Assembly: GCA_009781675.1 (NCBI GenBank)
Contig: WQVG01000002.1
Coordinates: forward strand, 62,001 to 126,000
Direction: 5' to 3'
Origin: Candidatus Bathycorpusculum acetigenes
GTDB taxonomy: Archaea; Thermoproteota; Bathyarchaeia; Bathyarchaeales; Bathycorpusculaceae
DNA length: 64,000 bases
Part shown: positions 41,165-51,334 of the stretch, one piece after another
Numbering within the stretch: the stretch's first letter is position 1
Layout: each line of letters starts with the position of its first letter
Translations under genes and position numbers: made by a program
The notes under the pieces: generated by a model
Told to the model about the DNA's origin: nothing
Databases searched by the model: none
Seen by the model: the letters and a program-made list of their open reading frames with translations, nothing else

Positions 41165-42016
41165 ATGGCACTGATAGAAACCAAGGGCCTCACCTACACC
41201 TATCCAGGCACATCCAAGCCTTCCATCCACGATGTGTCCATCAAAATAGAGAAAGGAGAATTCGTCCTAATCACAGGCCCCAGTGGTTGCGGCAAGACAA
41301 CTTTGTGCAGATGTTTCAATGGATTGGTGCCGCATTTCTATCAGGGCGAAATCAAAGGCGAAATAACGGTTGCAGGCATAAATACCCTTGACCAGCACAC
41401 CTACGAAATAGCAAAACATGTGGGTCTAGTTTTCCAAAATCCAGAAAATCAACTGTTCGCCCTTTCAATCGAGAAAGATGTGGCGTTCGGCTTAGAAAAC
41501 ATGGGCACCGCTCGGGAAGAGATGCGTAAAAAAGTCGATTGGGCACTTCACCAAACCGGTATCTATGACATTCGAGAGCGTTCTCCGCATGAAATCAGCG
41601 GCGGACAGCAGCAACGGGTGGCAATTGCATCAGTCTTGGCTATGGAACCCGAGATTATCGTTTTGGATGAACCCACATCCTTTTTGGATCCCCTGAGTGC
41701 AGAAAAAATTTTTGATGTTATCTACAAGCTCAACAAAGAGCAGGGAATCACCGTGGTGCTGGTTGAGCACCGGCTGGATTTAACGGCAAAATATACCAAC
41801 CATCTCATTGTTATGGATCAGGGCACTGTGCGATTGGAGGGTGACCCACGTGATATTCTCAGCAACGAAGAAACCCGACGTATTGGTGTCGGCATCCCCA
41901 AAGCGACCCTGCTCTACCAGATGCTTAAAAAAGAAAACTGTAATCTAGGCAATAAAACGCCGCTGGGTTCTGAGGAATTGGCAGATCAAATCTTGGAGGA
42001 ACTAAAGGGTGATTGA
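41165..42016 (+). CDS. ECF transporter ATPase A1
   Basis: ITGPSGCGKTTLCRCFNGLVPH, ISGGQQQRVAIASVLAMEPEIIVLDEPTSFLDP. Confidence 0.95.
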   Translation: MALIETKGLTYTYPGTSKPSIHDVSIKIEKGEFVLITGPSGCGKTTLCRCFNGLVPHFYQGEIKGEITVAGINTLDQHTYEIAKHVGLVFQNPENQLFALSIEKDVAFGLENMGTAREEMRKKVDWALHQTGIYDIRERSPHEISGGQQQRVAIASVLAMEPEIIVLDEPTSFLDPLSAEKIFDVIYKLNKEQGITVVLVEHRLDLTAKYTNHLIVMDQGTVRLEGDPRDILSNEETRRIGVGIPKATLLYQMLKKENCNLGNKTPLGSEELADQILEELKGD

Positions 42017-42833
42017 GGTAGAAGGCATCTATTACAGCTATCCCAGCAAGGTTGAAGCGTTAAGGGGCGTCTCGCTTAATATCAAAGACGGGGAATTTGT
42101 CGCCATCATGGGACAGAACGGCGCAGGCAAATCCACTCTTGTCAAGCACTTCAACGGATTGCTTAAGCCCTCAGTGGGCACTGTTACAGTGGATGGAATA
42201 AAAACTGTCAAATCCAGTGTCGCCACTCTGGCCCGTAATGTGGGGTTTGTGTTCCAGAACCCTGACCATCAGCTTTTTAGTGAAACCGTTGAGGAGGAAA
42301 TCGGATTTGCACTCAAAAACTTTGGGTTTGATGTTAAAGTTATCGAAGAGCGTATCACATGGTCGCTCGAGTTGCTTTCGCTTTCACAGTACCGTAAAAC
42401 CTCACCGTTTCTGTTAAGCGGCGGGGAGCGTAAACGGGTGGCTCTGGCATCAGTTTTGGCATGTGATCCCAAGATGTTGGTTTTAGATGAACCCACCATC
42501 GGACAGGATTATGAGCAGAAAGAGAAGCTACGGCAGTTTATTATGCAACTACAATCACAGGGAAAAACAGTTATCGCCGTTACCCATGATGTGGAGTTTG
42601 TGGCGGAATGTAATCCACGGGTGGTTTTGATGAAGGAGGGTAAAATAGTCGCTGATGGGCAGGGGCATCAAATTCTAACTGATCCAGCTATGCTGGAGGC
42701 AGCTTCGATTGTGTTACCTCAAATCGCGCAGGTATTTACTAAACTATCTGCACTAGGTTTATCTAAAGACATCATTAATATCGATGAAGCTAAAAGGGTT
42801 CTGCTAAAAGCCATGGAGAAGCATAAGCGATGA
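42009..42833 (+). CDS. ECF transporter ATPase A2
   Basis: IMGQNGAGKSTLVKHFNGLLKP, LSGGERKRVALASVLACDPKMLVLDEPTIGQD. Confidence 0.95.
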   Translation: MIEVEGIYYSYPSKVEALRGVSLNIKDGEFVAIMGQNGAGKSTLVKHFNGLLKPSVGTVTVDGIKTVKSSVATLARNVGFVFQNPDHQLFSETVEEEIGFALKNFGFDVKVIEERITWSLELLSLSQYRKTSPFLLSGGERKRVALASVLACDPKMLVLDEPTIGQDYEQKEKLRQFIMQLQSQGKTVIAVTHDVEFVAECNPRVVLMKEGKIVADGQGHQILTDPAMLEAASIVLPQIAQVFTKLSALGLSKDIINIDEAKRVLLKAMEKHKR

Positions 42834-43615
42834 GTATCTTTGATGGCTTAAAATTCCGCAAAGTCAACTCGCTTATCCACAATCTTGATCCACGTATCAA
42901 ATTCGTTTATGTCATCGGGGTCTTCATTGCCGCCCTTCTTTTTCTCCAGATAATCCCACTCCTTGCACTGTTTGTAATACAGTTACCGTTTGTGTTTTTG
43001 GCGCGTGTCCAGCAACAGTGGCTACGTTCTCTGCGGGGAGCCGCTTTTTTGGCGGCATTTATCTTTCTTATCAACATAGCGACAAACTTCTTTGGAGGAG
43101 GTTATACGTTAACGCCAAGCAATATCGAAGGTGCAGCGGCTATGACCCTTCGGTTCGTAGTGTTAGTAGAATCATTTTCGGTGTTCTTCTTAACCACTTC
43201 TCCGGATCATTTGGGGTTAGCATTGGAACAGTCTCGTGTGCCCTACGAGTTTGCATTTGCCTTCACTGCTGCCGTACGCTTCGTGCCGGTGCTGGCTGAG
43301 GAAGCCCAAACAATCATGGACGCACAGAAAGCCCGAGGATTAGAACTTGAGAAAGGCAACCTGCTCAAACGCATCCGCAACTACATCCCCATCCTGATTC
43401 CTCTAATTGTAAGCGCCATCCGACGAAGCCTTGAACTTGCCGAAGCCATGGAGTCCCGGGCTTGGGGTGCATGCAAAAAACGCACTAACCTCTACTCATT
43501 GCAATTACACAAAGGCGACTATGCATTAATTGGGATTACAGCAACAATTTTGGTAAGTGCAATCTACGCATACTTCTTTGTGTCAATCCCCACAATTGTG
43601 AACCTGCTATCATAA
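42830..43615 (+). CDS. ECF transporter transmembrane subunit EcfT
   Basis: Hydrophobic, with AxxARG-type coupling motifs (DAQKARGLELE, MESRAWGA). Confidence 0.93.
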   Translation: MSIFDGLKFRKVNSLIHNLDPRIKFVYVIGVFIAALLFLQIIPLLALFVIQLPFVFLARVQQQWLRSLRGAAFLAAFIFLINIATNFFGGGYTLTPSNIEGAAAMTLRFVVLVESFSVFFLTTSPDHLGLALEQSRVPYEFAFAFTAAVRFVPVLAEEAQTIMDAQKARGLELEKGNLLKRIRNYIPILIPLIVSAIRRSLELAEAMESRAWGACKKRTNLYSLQLHKGDYALIGITATILVSAIYAYFFVSIPTIVNLLS

Positions 43616-43767
43616 CACAGTAGACTAATAGACCACGTGCGATTAACGCCTCGTTAAGCTAAATTTCGCAGTTTTAGCTACCGATACTTTGAGTATCTTT
43701 ATTGTACATGAAAGATAGACTTAAGAAGTGAAAGAAGATAGTAAAAATAGAATTTGAGTAATCAAAG

Positions 43768-44652
43768 ATGATGGTTATGGCTGAGCGTACTCGTTTTGGG
43801 CCTGCAGGTGTACCACCTATGTTTCGGTTGCTAGGTGCTTCTACGTTTGACACGCCGCGTCTGCTTCGGGAGGAAGGTTTAGATGCCTTGGAATATCAAG
43901 CGGTACGATGGGGACCAAAACCGCAGATAAAAGAGATAGACGCTCGCCGGCTCGGCGAAGAAGCCAAGAAGAACGATGTCAAACTCAGCATGCATGGCAG
44001 TTACTTCATCAACCTCTCAGGCAAACGCGAGGTGGTTGAAGCCAGCAAGCGCCGTATGATAGCGTGTGCAATCGGGGCAGAATGGATGGGCGCGGGGGTC
44101 ATGGTTTTTCACACTGGATTCTACGGTTTGTTCGAAAAAGACTACGCTCTTAAAAATTGCATTACAGCATTAAAAGAAGTTAGTGCAGAAATGAAAAGCC
44201 TAGGTTTAAAGGTGAAATTGGGGCCCGAAACCATGGGACGTAAATCTCAAGTTGGTAACTTGGAGGAAATCATAACCATCAACCGTGAAGTCGAAGATAC
44301 CCAACTGGTTGTAGACTGGGGACATCTCCACGCACTGCATCAAGGAGCTTTAAAAACCGCAGACGACATGCGGAAAGTAGTTGAAAAAATCGAGCAGGAA
44401 CTGGATACTCAAACCCTTCGCAATATGCACTGCCACTTCTCAAAAATTGAATTTGCCAGTCAAGGAGAAAAAAAACATCATACACTCGATGAACAACAAT
44501 TTGGACCTGACTTCCGCATGCTATCAGAGGTGATTTTGGATTTTAAGATGCACCCTACGTTGATCTGCGAGTCACCAATTCTAGATATTGATGCACGGAA
44601 AATGAAAGAAACACTACAGCAGGCCCAAGATCAAAGGGTCAATCGGATCTAA
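43768..44652 (+). CDS. endonuclease IV-like TIM-barrel protein
   Basis: MHGSYFINLSG, GAGVMVFHTGFYG, LGPETMGRKSQVGN, VVDWGHLHA, HCHFS. Confidence 0.88.
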   Translation: MMVMAERTRFGPAGVPPMFRLLGASTFDTPRLLREEGLDALEYQAVRWGPKPQIKEIDARRLGEEAKKNDVKLSMHGSYFINLSGKREVVEASKRRMIACAIGAEWMGAGVMVFHTGFYGLFEKDYALKNCITALKEVSAEMKSLGLKVKLGPETMGRKSQVGNLEEIITINREVEDTQLVVDWGHLHALHQGALKTADDMRKVVEKIEQELDTQTLRNMHCHFSKIEFASQGEKKHHTLDEQQFGPDFRMLSEVILDFKMHPTLICESPILDIDARKMKETLQQAQDQRVNRI

Positions 44653-44774
44653 TTTATAGAAGCCCAACATTTTTTTGATTTGCATCATGGTTGAAATCGA
44701 AGCCAACTCTCGCGCATATGCGTTCGCAATGATAAAATCATGCAAATTAGACATCATTGATCTAGTTTAGCAAG

Positions 44775-45707
44775 TTATTCTAAGAATTGTGATAGGTATT
44801 GGATAATTAATTCGTAAGCTTCCAAGTCAGGAGGTCCTTTGCGGTTGTTGTTTTCGTCTGTTTCAATCAGCTGTTTGCCGTCGCCTTCAGAAACGGGCTC
44901 ATTGTACTCAATGCGAAACACGCAACGCACAACAGTACCATTACTGGCTTCAAAGGTTAATAGGGGATACTTTACGCCGGGCAGAAGCAGATCGTGTTTT
45001 TCTTCTGCCTTGGATTCGATTAGAAATATTTTGGCTTCCGCCAGCGACAGAAGACTCAGTAGAAGTGAACCTTGATATGGCGGAAAACTGGTTTGTTGAT
45101 TGCCTTGGGTTGATTTCTCTTTTGCTTCTTCTATTTTTGCTACCAAGACATCGCTGTTCCACAGTTCCACACCATACCTTTGCGCCTCCATAATAGCCTG
45201 TTCTGTAAAACATGTTGTAGCTAGGAGGATTATGCGGTTGTATCCATGGGTGCGTTGGGTTTGCTGGGCATCCAAAACAGCGGCAACTGTAAGAGTATAG
45301 TCTTGGGGATATTTCCGCGCTAAAACTGCAACCGTCTCACCGTTTCGAATAGCGGTTAAATTAGTGCCACCATTAGTCAGATATCGACTCTGCACGTCGT
45401 ACCCTAATGCCTCAAAGAGCCATTGCATGAAACCCCCAAATTCCTTATCTGAAAGGCACTCAACCAAATAGGCTCTTGATTTCTGCGCTGTTTTAGGAAC
45501 CTTTTCTACCATCATTCTTACATCAGGTTTCTTGAGGGCGAGGTTGTGTGCTTTTTTTATTCTATCTGCCAGTACCACTGCTTTATCCACTGGAATCTGC
45601 AGGTTATTTGATAGTAACTCGGCTATATCACTGTCTGGCGGTTGCTCTATAATTTCCTTTAGAATACCGCTAAAGTTTTTCTGATTCATTCCTAGACCTC
45701 TTTGCAT
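44775..45707 (-). CDS. Mrr-like restriction-endonuclease-fold protein, active site apparently degenerate
   Basis: EFGGFMQWLFEALGYDVQSRYLTNGGTNLTAIRNGETVAVLARKY follows the Mrr core layout; carboxylates replaced. Confidence 0.65.
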   Translation of the reverse strand: MQRGLGMNQKNFSGILKEIIEQPPDSDIAELLSNNLQIPVDKAVVLADRIKKAHNLALKKPDVRMMVEKVPKTAQKSRAYLVECLSDKEFGGFMQWLFEALGYDVQSRYLTNGGTNLTAIRNGETVAVLARKYPQDYTLTVAAVLDAQQTQRTHGYNRIILLATTCFTEQAIMEAQRYGVELWNSDVLVAKIEEAKEKSTQGNQQTSFPPYQGSLLLSLLSLAEAKIFLIESKAEEKHDLLLPGVKYPLLTFEASNGTVVRCVFRIEYNEPVSEGDGKQLIETDENNNRKGPPDLEAYELIIQYLSQFLE

Positions 45708-47034
45708 GTTTGGGGCATAGTTTCCTTCTGAACTCGTCGGTATAGGTAAGGTTGAGTTTAGAGAATGTCATGTTACAGACATCACAGACATCATAGTGGT
45801 AGATGCATACGCTTGTGTTGTCGTGACTACATTTAAATTCAATAAGGCAACTATGGCGCTTGCCGCAAACTGAACAGACAAAACCCTTGTCGCGCTCAAA
45901 ATATTCGCCTAAAGTTTCATCACGAGTTAACGGTGCTTTTTTGGAGTAGATTTTTCCTGACTCTACAGATTGGCGGATGCAATCTTCGCAGACATAGAGG
46001 CCGTCTTCAGTTGCATAGCCTTCGGTGTGGGTTTTCCTGCATAGAGGACATATTGCTTCGGGGTTATCGATGCCTATGATAACTGTGGACTGTATTGTTG
46101 CTTTGTTGTCAAGGGTAACTTCAAACTTGACTTTTGATGTGTTAATCACCAGCAGGTTTTGGAGTTTTACGGTTATGTTGGTCTGATAAGATTCCTCTTC
46201 CCGTTGTAGAAGTGTCTCATAACCGGATTGCCATTTTTGGAAGTCAAAATCATGTTTTTTGGAGATAACGCGCTCTCGCCGCTCTCGTCTTAGTCGCCGC
46301 TCAAAACTACGTAGCCTCATCTGCTTCTCCTTGCAAAGTGGGAGATCAAAAAGTGCCGTCTTAACTCGGAGAAGTGTATTCAGTTTCTGATCGGCAATTG
46401 CTTTTAATTTGTCGTAAATTTCAGGTTTTATTTTTGATTTGAAGTCTTCAACATGTATCAATGTATTTTCTAAGACATCGGCTAAATTGAACACGTTGTT
46501 GGTACAGTCATTTTCTTCGTTGAGTAGGATGATGAAGGTTTCTTCATTTTTTGTTCGGAGTTTATTTTGAAAATTTACAGAATAATAGAACTGGAAGAGA
46601 CGTATAGGCTCTTTTTTGGAAATCTTTATCGATGTTATTTTGCCGTTGTTTATCTGGTGAAAACAGGGCGCAGTTTTGGTGCATATTGTTAAGCCGTGTA
46701 TTGTTTGGGTTTTTTGGCAGTTCAAACAGGTCTCTTGCGTATCTCTAAAGTAAGATTTTATTAGTGGGTCGAAGGGGTCATTGTTGTTGAGGCTGATTTG
46801 GCACAGTGTACCGTTTTCTATAGATTTTTGGAGTATCTGCTGGAAAAAAGGGCTTCCGGAAGTGAGAAGAGGAATATTTTTTTCTTTTGCAATGTTAGAG
46901 TTGTAGGTAAAGTCTTGGGTACTTCCGTCTGGATAGGCGACTGTGGTGGTATCATTTGTTTGATGGGTAATTATACCGCCTCTGGATTGAACATATGTTT
47001 CGAAGAATCTGCGGATTTCAACTTCAGCGCTCAA
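45670..47034 (-). CDS. multi-zinc-ribbon protein of unknown function
   Basis: CPLCRKTH...CEDC, CSVCGKRH...C, CDVCNMTF; overlaps genes on both sides. Confidence 0.75.
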   Translation of the reverse strand: MSAEVEIRRFFETYVQSRGGIITHQTNDTTTVAYPDGSTQDFTYNSNIAKEKNIPLLTSGSPFFQQILQKSIENGTLCQISLNNNDPFDPLIKSYFRDTQETCLNCQKTQTIHGLTICTKTAPCFHQINNGKITSIKISKKEPIRLFQFYYSVNFQNKLRTKNEETFIILLNEENDCTNNVFNLADVLENTLIHVEDFKSKIKPEIYDKLKAIADQKLNTLLRVKTALFDLPLCKEKQMRLRSFERRLRRERRERVISKKHDFDFQKWQSGYETLLQREEESYQTNITVKLQNLLVINTSKVKFEVTLDNKATIQSTVIIGIDNPEAICPLCRKTHTEGYATEDGLYVCEDCIRQSVESGKIYSKKAPLTRDETLGEYFERDKGFVCSVCGKRHSCLIEFKCSHDNTSVCIYHYDVCDVCNMTFSKLNLTYTDEFRRKLCPKHAKRSRNESEKL

Positions 47035-48995
47035 TCCAAAACGCCCTGGGTGAATTGTTCGGCTAATTCTTGATTCTCTTTTGCCACAGTGAGGTTTTCG
47101 GCCAGTTTTTCCAGTTCTTTTTGGATATCAAGACGTGAGTTACTGCGTAAGAGTATCTCTCCAATGGTTTTTTGTATATCTTGTGAGCCATCTTTGAGAT
47201 CGGCTAGTACGGTTTCCATTTTGCCCACTGTCATTGTAAATAAATCGATTTTTTGATAGAGGACATGTAATACGTAGTCATCTATGGTGTCTTTGACGGC
47301 TAAGTTAAAAATTGTTACATCACGATCTTGTTTGTACCTATGAATTCTACCGATGCGTTGTTCAATTTTCATAGGATTCCAGTGTAGATCATAATTGAAC
47401 ATAACACAACAGTTTTGCAAGTTGAGGCCTTCTGCGGCAGCGTCTGTTGCGATGAGGTACTTAGTTTCGCCGCTCTTAAAGTTGGCAATCACTTGGTCCC
47501 TCTCCGCTTGATTCATATCACCTACATAGACATCGGCCCGTCCAAATTCAGCGTCGAGCATTTCTTTGATTTTGCGGGTTGTGACTTTACGTAGACAGAA
47601 AATAACCGCTTGTTCGCTTGGAATCTCGTTTAAAACATTTTTTAGCAACTCCATCTTTGCGCTTTTAACCTTTTGAGCCATTTCTATTAGTTTATTGGTG
47701 GCTTCAGTTTCCATGGGGAAGCGTTGCTGCCGCTTCTTGAGCGATTCGATGGATGCATAGGGTGAACTTGAAAAGGACTGCTGTAGCGTGATGGCTTGGA
47801 ATACTAAAATAGCATTGCTTTGTGAAACGGTAATTTTTCTTGATGGATTTTCAGCAACCAATGTTTCGATGGTTTTAAAGTGGTTATCGCTGACCTTGCG
47901 CAGGTACTCGGTCGCTTCTTCGATGAATTCCCGTTCATAATCGGTTGGTTCAAGTGTGCGGGATTCTACACATCGTTTTGTGAAGGGGACACCGGTCTGT
48001 TCTCGGCGTGTGCGGCACATGACATCTTGGATGGTGTGCTTGAGGTAGTTTGCTTCTTGGGGCCTCACCACTCGACTTCGGGCATCCTCAGCGAACCGTG
48101 AGATAAACGCACGTTCACTATCTAAAAGGCCGGGTTGGATCAGATCCACAATACTGTAGAGGTCTGTTAAGCGGTTGCACAATGGTGTTGCAGTTAACAA
48201 TAACAAGTGGTTTTTGCGCAGATCAGATAGCGCAGCACGGCCTTTGCTGTGGGTGTTGCGAAAGGCATGTGCCTCATCAACCATGACTAAGTCCCAAGTT
48301 CGGCTTGCAAGTACTTCTTGCTTCTTTAACAACATGTTATGGGAGCATATCATGCGGTTGTCTGAGGCTAAATTGATCCGTTTTCCGCCGCCGTTGATGA
48401 TGGAGAAGGATTCGTCGAATTTTTCAGCCATCTCGCTTTTCCACTGAGATAGAAGACTCTTAGGTGCTATAATCAGTACTGAATTAACCTCTTCTCGTAG
48501 CAGAAGTTCTTTCATGATTAGGCCGGCTTCTATGGTTTTGCCCAAGCCTACTTCGTCGGCTAATATGGCGTTTGAATTCATCTCGTTTATGACCTGTAGT
48601 GCGGTGTGTAACTGGAAGTTATAGGGAATCAGTTTTGTGCGTATGGCATCCGCCGAGATGAGGTGATCGATTTTATCGATTTGCTTTAGTTGTGAGGCCT
48701 CTATACTGAGTTGGAAGCTTTTTAGGGATGCATAGTTGGCGTTTTGAACTCTTTTCTTTATATCTATGGGGTTGGAATAGGTGACTGTGTAGTGGTGTTT
48801 AGCTTTTTTGCCGTGGGGGTTTTCTTCGTCGATTTCGTAGACAACTGTTGCCTGCTCAGGTGTGGAGATTTGTTTTTTTGATTTAGTCTTGGGTTTAACA
48901 GATAAATCGACAATTGCAAGCGTAGGATCAATTGTGATTTCTGTTTGGATTTTGCTGGTTTGTTTTTTTGAGCTTGAGGACAAGAGTATCGACAT
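47031..48995 (-). CDS. SNF2/RapA-like helicase
   Basis: ILADEVGLGKTIEAGLIMKELL, DEAHAFRN, LLLTATPLCNR, ATDAAAEGLNLQ, QRIGRIHRYKQ. Confidence 0.95.
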   Translation of the reverse strand: MSILLSSSSKKQTSKIQTEITIDPTLAIVDLSVKPKTKSKKQISTPEQATVVYEIDEENPHGKKAKHHYTVTYSNPIDIKKRVQNANYASLKSFQLSIEASQLKQIDKIDHLISADAIRTKLIPYNFQLHTALQVINEMNSNAILADEVGLGKTIEAGLIMKELLLREEVNSVLIIAPKSLLSQWKSEMAEKFDESFSIINGGGKRINLASDNRMICSHNMLLKKQEVLASRTWDLVMVDEAHAFRNTHSKGRAALSDLRKNHLLLLTATPLCNRLTDLYSIVDLIQPGLLDSERAFISRFAEDARSRVVRPQEANYLKHTIQDVMCRTRREQTGVPFTKRCVESRTLEPTDYEREFIEEATEYLRKVSDNHFKTIETLVAENPSRKITVSQSNAILVFQAITLQQSFSSSPYASIESLKKRQQRFPMETEATNKLIEMAQKVKSAKMELLKNVLNEIPSEQAVIFCLRKVTTRKIKEMLDAEFGRADVYVGDMNQAERDQVIANFKSGETKYLIATDAAAEGLNLQNCCVMFNYDLHWNPMKIEQRIGRIHRYKQDRDVTIFNLAVKDTIDDYVLHVLYQKIDLFTMTVGKMETVLADLKDGSQDIQKTIGEILLRSNSRLDIQKELEKLAENLTVAKENQELAEQFTQGVLD

Positions 48996-49395
48996 TTACT
49001 GACTGTTTGGATATAAAAACCTAAAATGCAACTCAGAGAGGGTTGTGTGTTCTTCGGTTAGAGTGCATATGCTGATTTCATATACAATGGGCCATTAATT
49101 TAGAAATTTTTTTCATTTGATTTTTGAGAGGTATGGTTTAGTGTTTGGTGGTGTTAGCCTGTAGAGGGTCTTGTGGGCATGGAGATTGGGGTTCGACTCT
49201 TTTTTTAACATATTTATGTCAAAAATGCACAAAAACCAAAACATGTAGAAAACATGCCAATTAATTGGTTGTTTTTAGGGTTGTTTTTGCTACAGCTCAA
49301 GAATTCAAGCTGTTTTGTTAGTTAAGGCAGACTCTTTAGCTTTTAGCAAATTTTAAATACAAATTGAGGCTATCAGTGCTTTTGAGGTTGTTAAC

Positions 49396-49446
49396 GTGGC
49401 TAAGGCAGCAAAAAAAGAAACAAAAAAGGCTAAAAAGAAGAAATAA
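49396..49446 (+). CDS. candidate 16-aa lysine-rich micropeptide MAKAAKKETKKAKKKK
   Basis: TATA-like TTTTAAATAC near 49350, GAGGT 7 nt before GTG, short ORF to TAA. Confidence 0.45.
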   Translation: MAKAAKKETKKAKKKK

Positions 49447-49623
49447 AGCCCCTTCAACTCTGTATCCACCCTCATTTTTCTTTCTAATCCATGAGGCGCC
49501 AGACCATCTACGGCTTATCTAAAGTAGACATAAAAACGCCTATACAACAGTCTACAGCAGAATTTGGTTAAAAGAAGCTTTATCTTATCATCCGCACTAG
49601 ACTATAGTGAACGGTGAATTTAT

Positions 49624-50541
49624 GTGGAAAACAGTCCGTTAAGCACAACCCTTGCCGGCTTGCAACTATCCAACCCCACAATGTTGGCATCAGGCATCAC
49701 GGGATACTCCGCTGAGTCCTTCCTTAGAGTAGCTAAGGGCGGCGCAGGAGCCATTGTTACCAAATCAGTCAGTACCCAACCCCGAATAGGCTATGCAAAT
49801 CCAATCGTTGTGCAGGCAGAAGCTGGACTACTAAACGCTGTGGGACTACCAAACCCCGGTATCGACATTTTCGCTGAAGAAATCAAATATACCAAAACCC
49901 TTTTGCATGTACCGCTGATTGTCAGTATCTTTGGTTACTCAGCAGAAGAATACACAATAGCCGCCAAAAAAGCCGTGGATGCAGGCGCAGACGCAATTGA
50001 GCTTAATGTCTCATGCCCACATGTAAAACAAACAGGCGCTGAAATCGGACAGAGCCCCCAGTTACTCTCCGAAGTGGTGCAACAAGTTAAAGCCGCCATC
50101 GATAGAACCCTTATCGTCAAGCTATCTCCTAACGTTACAGATATAGGAGTTCTCGCACAGATAGCTGTTGAGGCAGGTGCAGATGCCCTTACAGCAGTTA
50201 ATACACTAAGGGCACTGGCAATTGACCCTGAAACTCAGCTACCGATTTTAAGCAACATAAAAGGCGGCTTGTCTGGCTCAGCAGTTAAACCCGTGGCGTT
50301 GCGCTGTGTCTATGACATTGCTGAGGTGGTTGATGTACCAATAATTGGCTGTGGAGGAATCTCAAACTGGCAGGATACAGTTGAGTTTTTCTTGGCTGGA
50401 GCCTCAGCAGTGCAAATTGGAACGGCGGTTGTTAATGACATGGAGGTTTTCTGTGCCATAACTAAGGGAGTAGATACATACTTGAGAAAGAAGCATTATG
50501 AAAGTGTGAAGGAGATTGTTGGACGTGCTCACCGCAAATAA
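49624..50541 (+). CDS. pyrD: dihydroorotate dehydrogenase catalytic subunit
   Basis: NPTMLASGITGYS, ELNVSCPHVK, VKLSPNVTDI, GGLSGSAVKPVALR, GCGGISNWQD. Confidence 0.95.
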   Translation: MENSPLSTTLAGLQLSNPTMLASGITGYSAESFLRVAKGGAGAIVTKSVSTQPRIGYANPIVVQAEAGLLNAVGLPNPGIDIFAEEIKYTKTLLHVPLIVSIFGYSAEEYTIAAKKAVDAGADAIELNVSCPHVKQTGAEIGQSPQLLSEVVQQVKAAIDRTLIVKLSPNVTDIGVLAQIAVEAGADALTAVNTLRALAIDPETQLPILSNIKGGLSGSAVKPVALRCVYDIAEVVDVPIIGCGGISNWQDTVEFFLAGASAVQIGTAVVNDMEVFCAITKGVDTYLRKKHYESVKEIVGRAHRK

Positions 50542-51334
50542 TACCATGAGAATTACTCAAATAGTGAATGTACATTCTGAGAGCCCATCGGTTAAAACCT
50601 ACACGTTTTTAGATAAACTATGCAGTGTAGCCCGTCCGGGACAGTTTTTGATGCTCTGGATTCCAGGCATAGATGAGATTCCGCTAAGTATCATGGATGC
50701 AACAAATGGGTTGGTTTCGGTTTCAGTTAAAGTTGTGGGTGATGCAACCCGGCATCTGCATAGCTTTGAGGCAGGCGCAACAATAGGTATACGGGGGCCA
50801 TTTGGCAAGGGCTTTACTGAGAGCCAAGGCAGAGTCCTCTTAGTTGGTGGCGGAACAGGAATTGCGCCTCTGATGTTTTTGGCAAAACAACTGAGGACAA
50901 AAACGGAGCATCTTGCCTTTGTGGAGGGTGCTAAAACTAAAGAAGAACTGCTTTTTGTTAACGAACTCGGTGGGATGTGCCAAGAGAAGAATCTGATAAC
51001 CACCACCGAAGACGGCACCGCAGGTCTTCAATGTCTCGTTACGCAACCGCTGGCGAGCCTGCTTGAGAAGGAACACTTTGATATGATCTACACCTGTGGG
51101 CCAGAGATTATGGTTAAAAAAATCTTTGAAATAACTGAGCACCACAAATTGCCCTTAGAGGCAAGCTTGGAGCGGCTGATGCGATGCGGCATTGGCTTAT
51201 GTGGGAGCTGTATGATTGGCAAGTATCGGGTTTGTCGTGACGGCCCAGTGTTTACGACTGATCAACTACGAGAAGTTAAAGATGAACTAGGGATTTCAAA
51301 GATAGGGTTTGACGGATCACGGATACCCATCTAG
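50516..51334 (+). CDS. pyrK: dihydroorotate dehydrogenase electron transfer subunit
   Basis: LVGGGTGIAPLMFLAKQL, CGIGLCGSCMIGKYRVCRDGPVF 2Fe-2S motif. Confidence 0.94.
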   Translation: MLDVLTANNTMRITQIVNVHSESPSVKTYTFLDKLCSVARPGQFLMLWIPGIDEIPLSIMDATNGLVSVSVKVVGDATRHLHSFEAGATIGIRGPFGKGFTESQGRVLLVGGGTGIAPLMFLAKQLRTKTEHLAFVEGAKTKEELLFVNELGGMCQEKNLITTTEDGTAGLQCLVTQPLASLLEKEHFDMIYTCGPEIMVKKIFEITEHHKLPLEASLERLMRCGIGLCGSCMIGKYRVCRDGPVFTTDQLREVKDELGISKIGFDGSRIPI

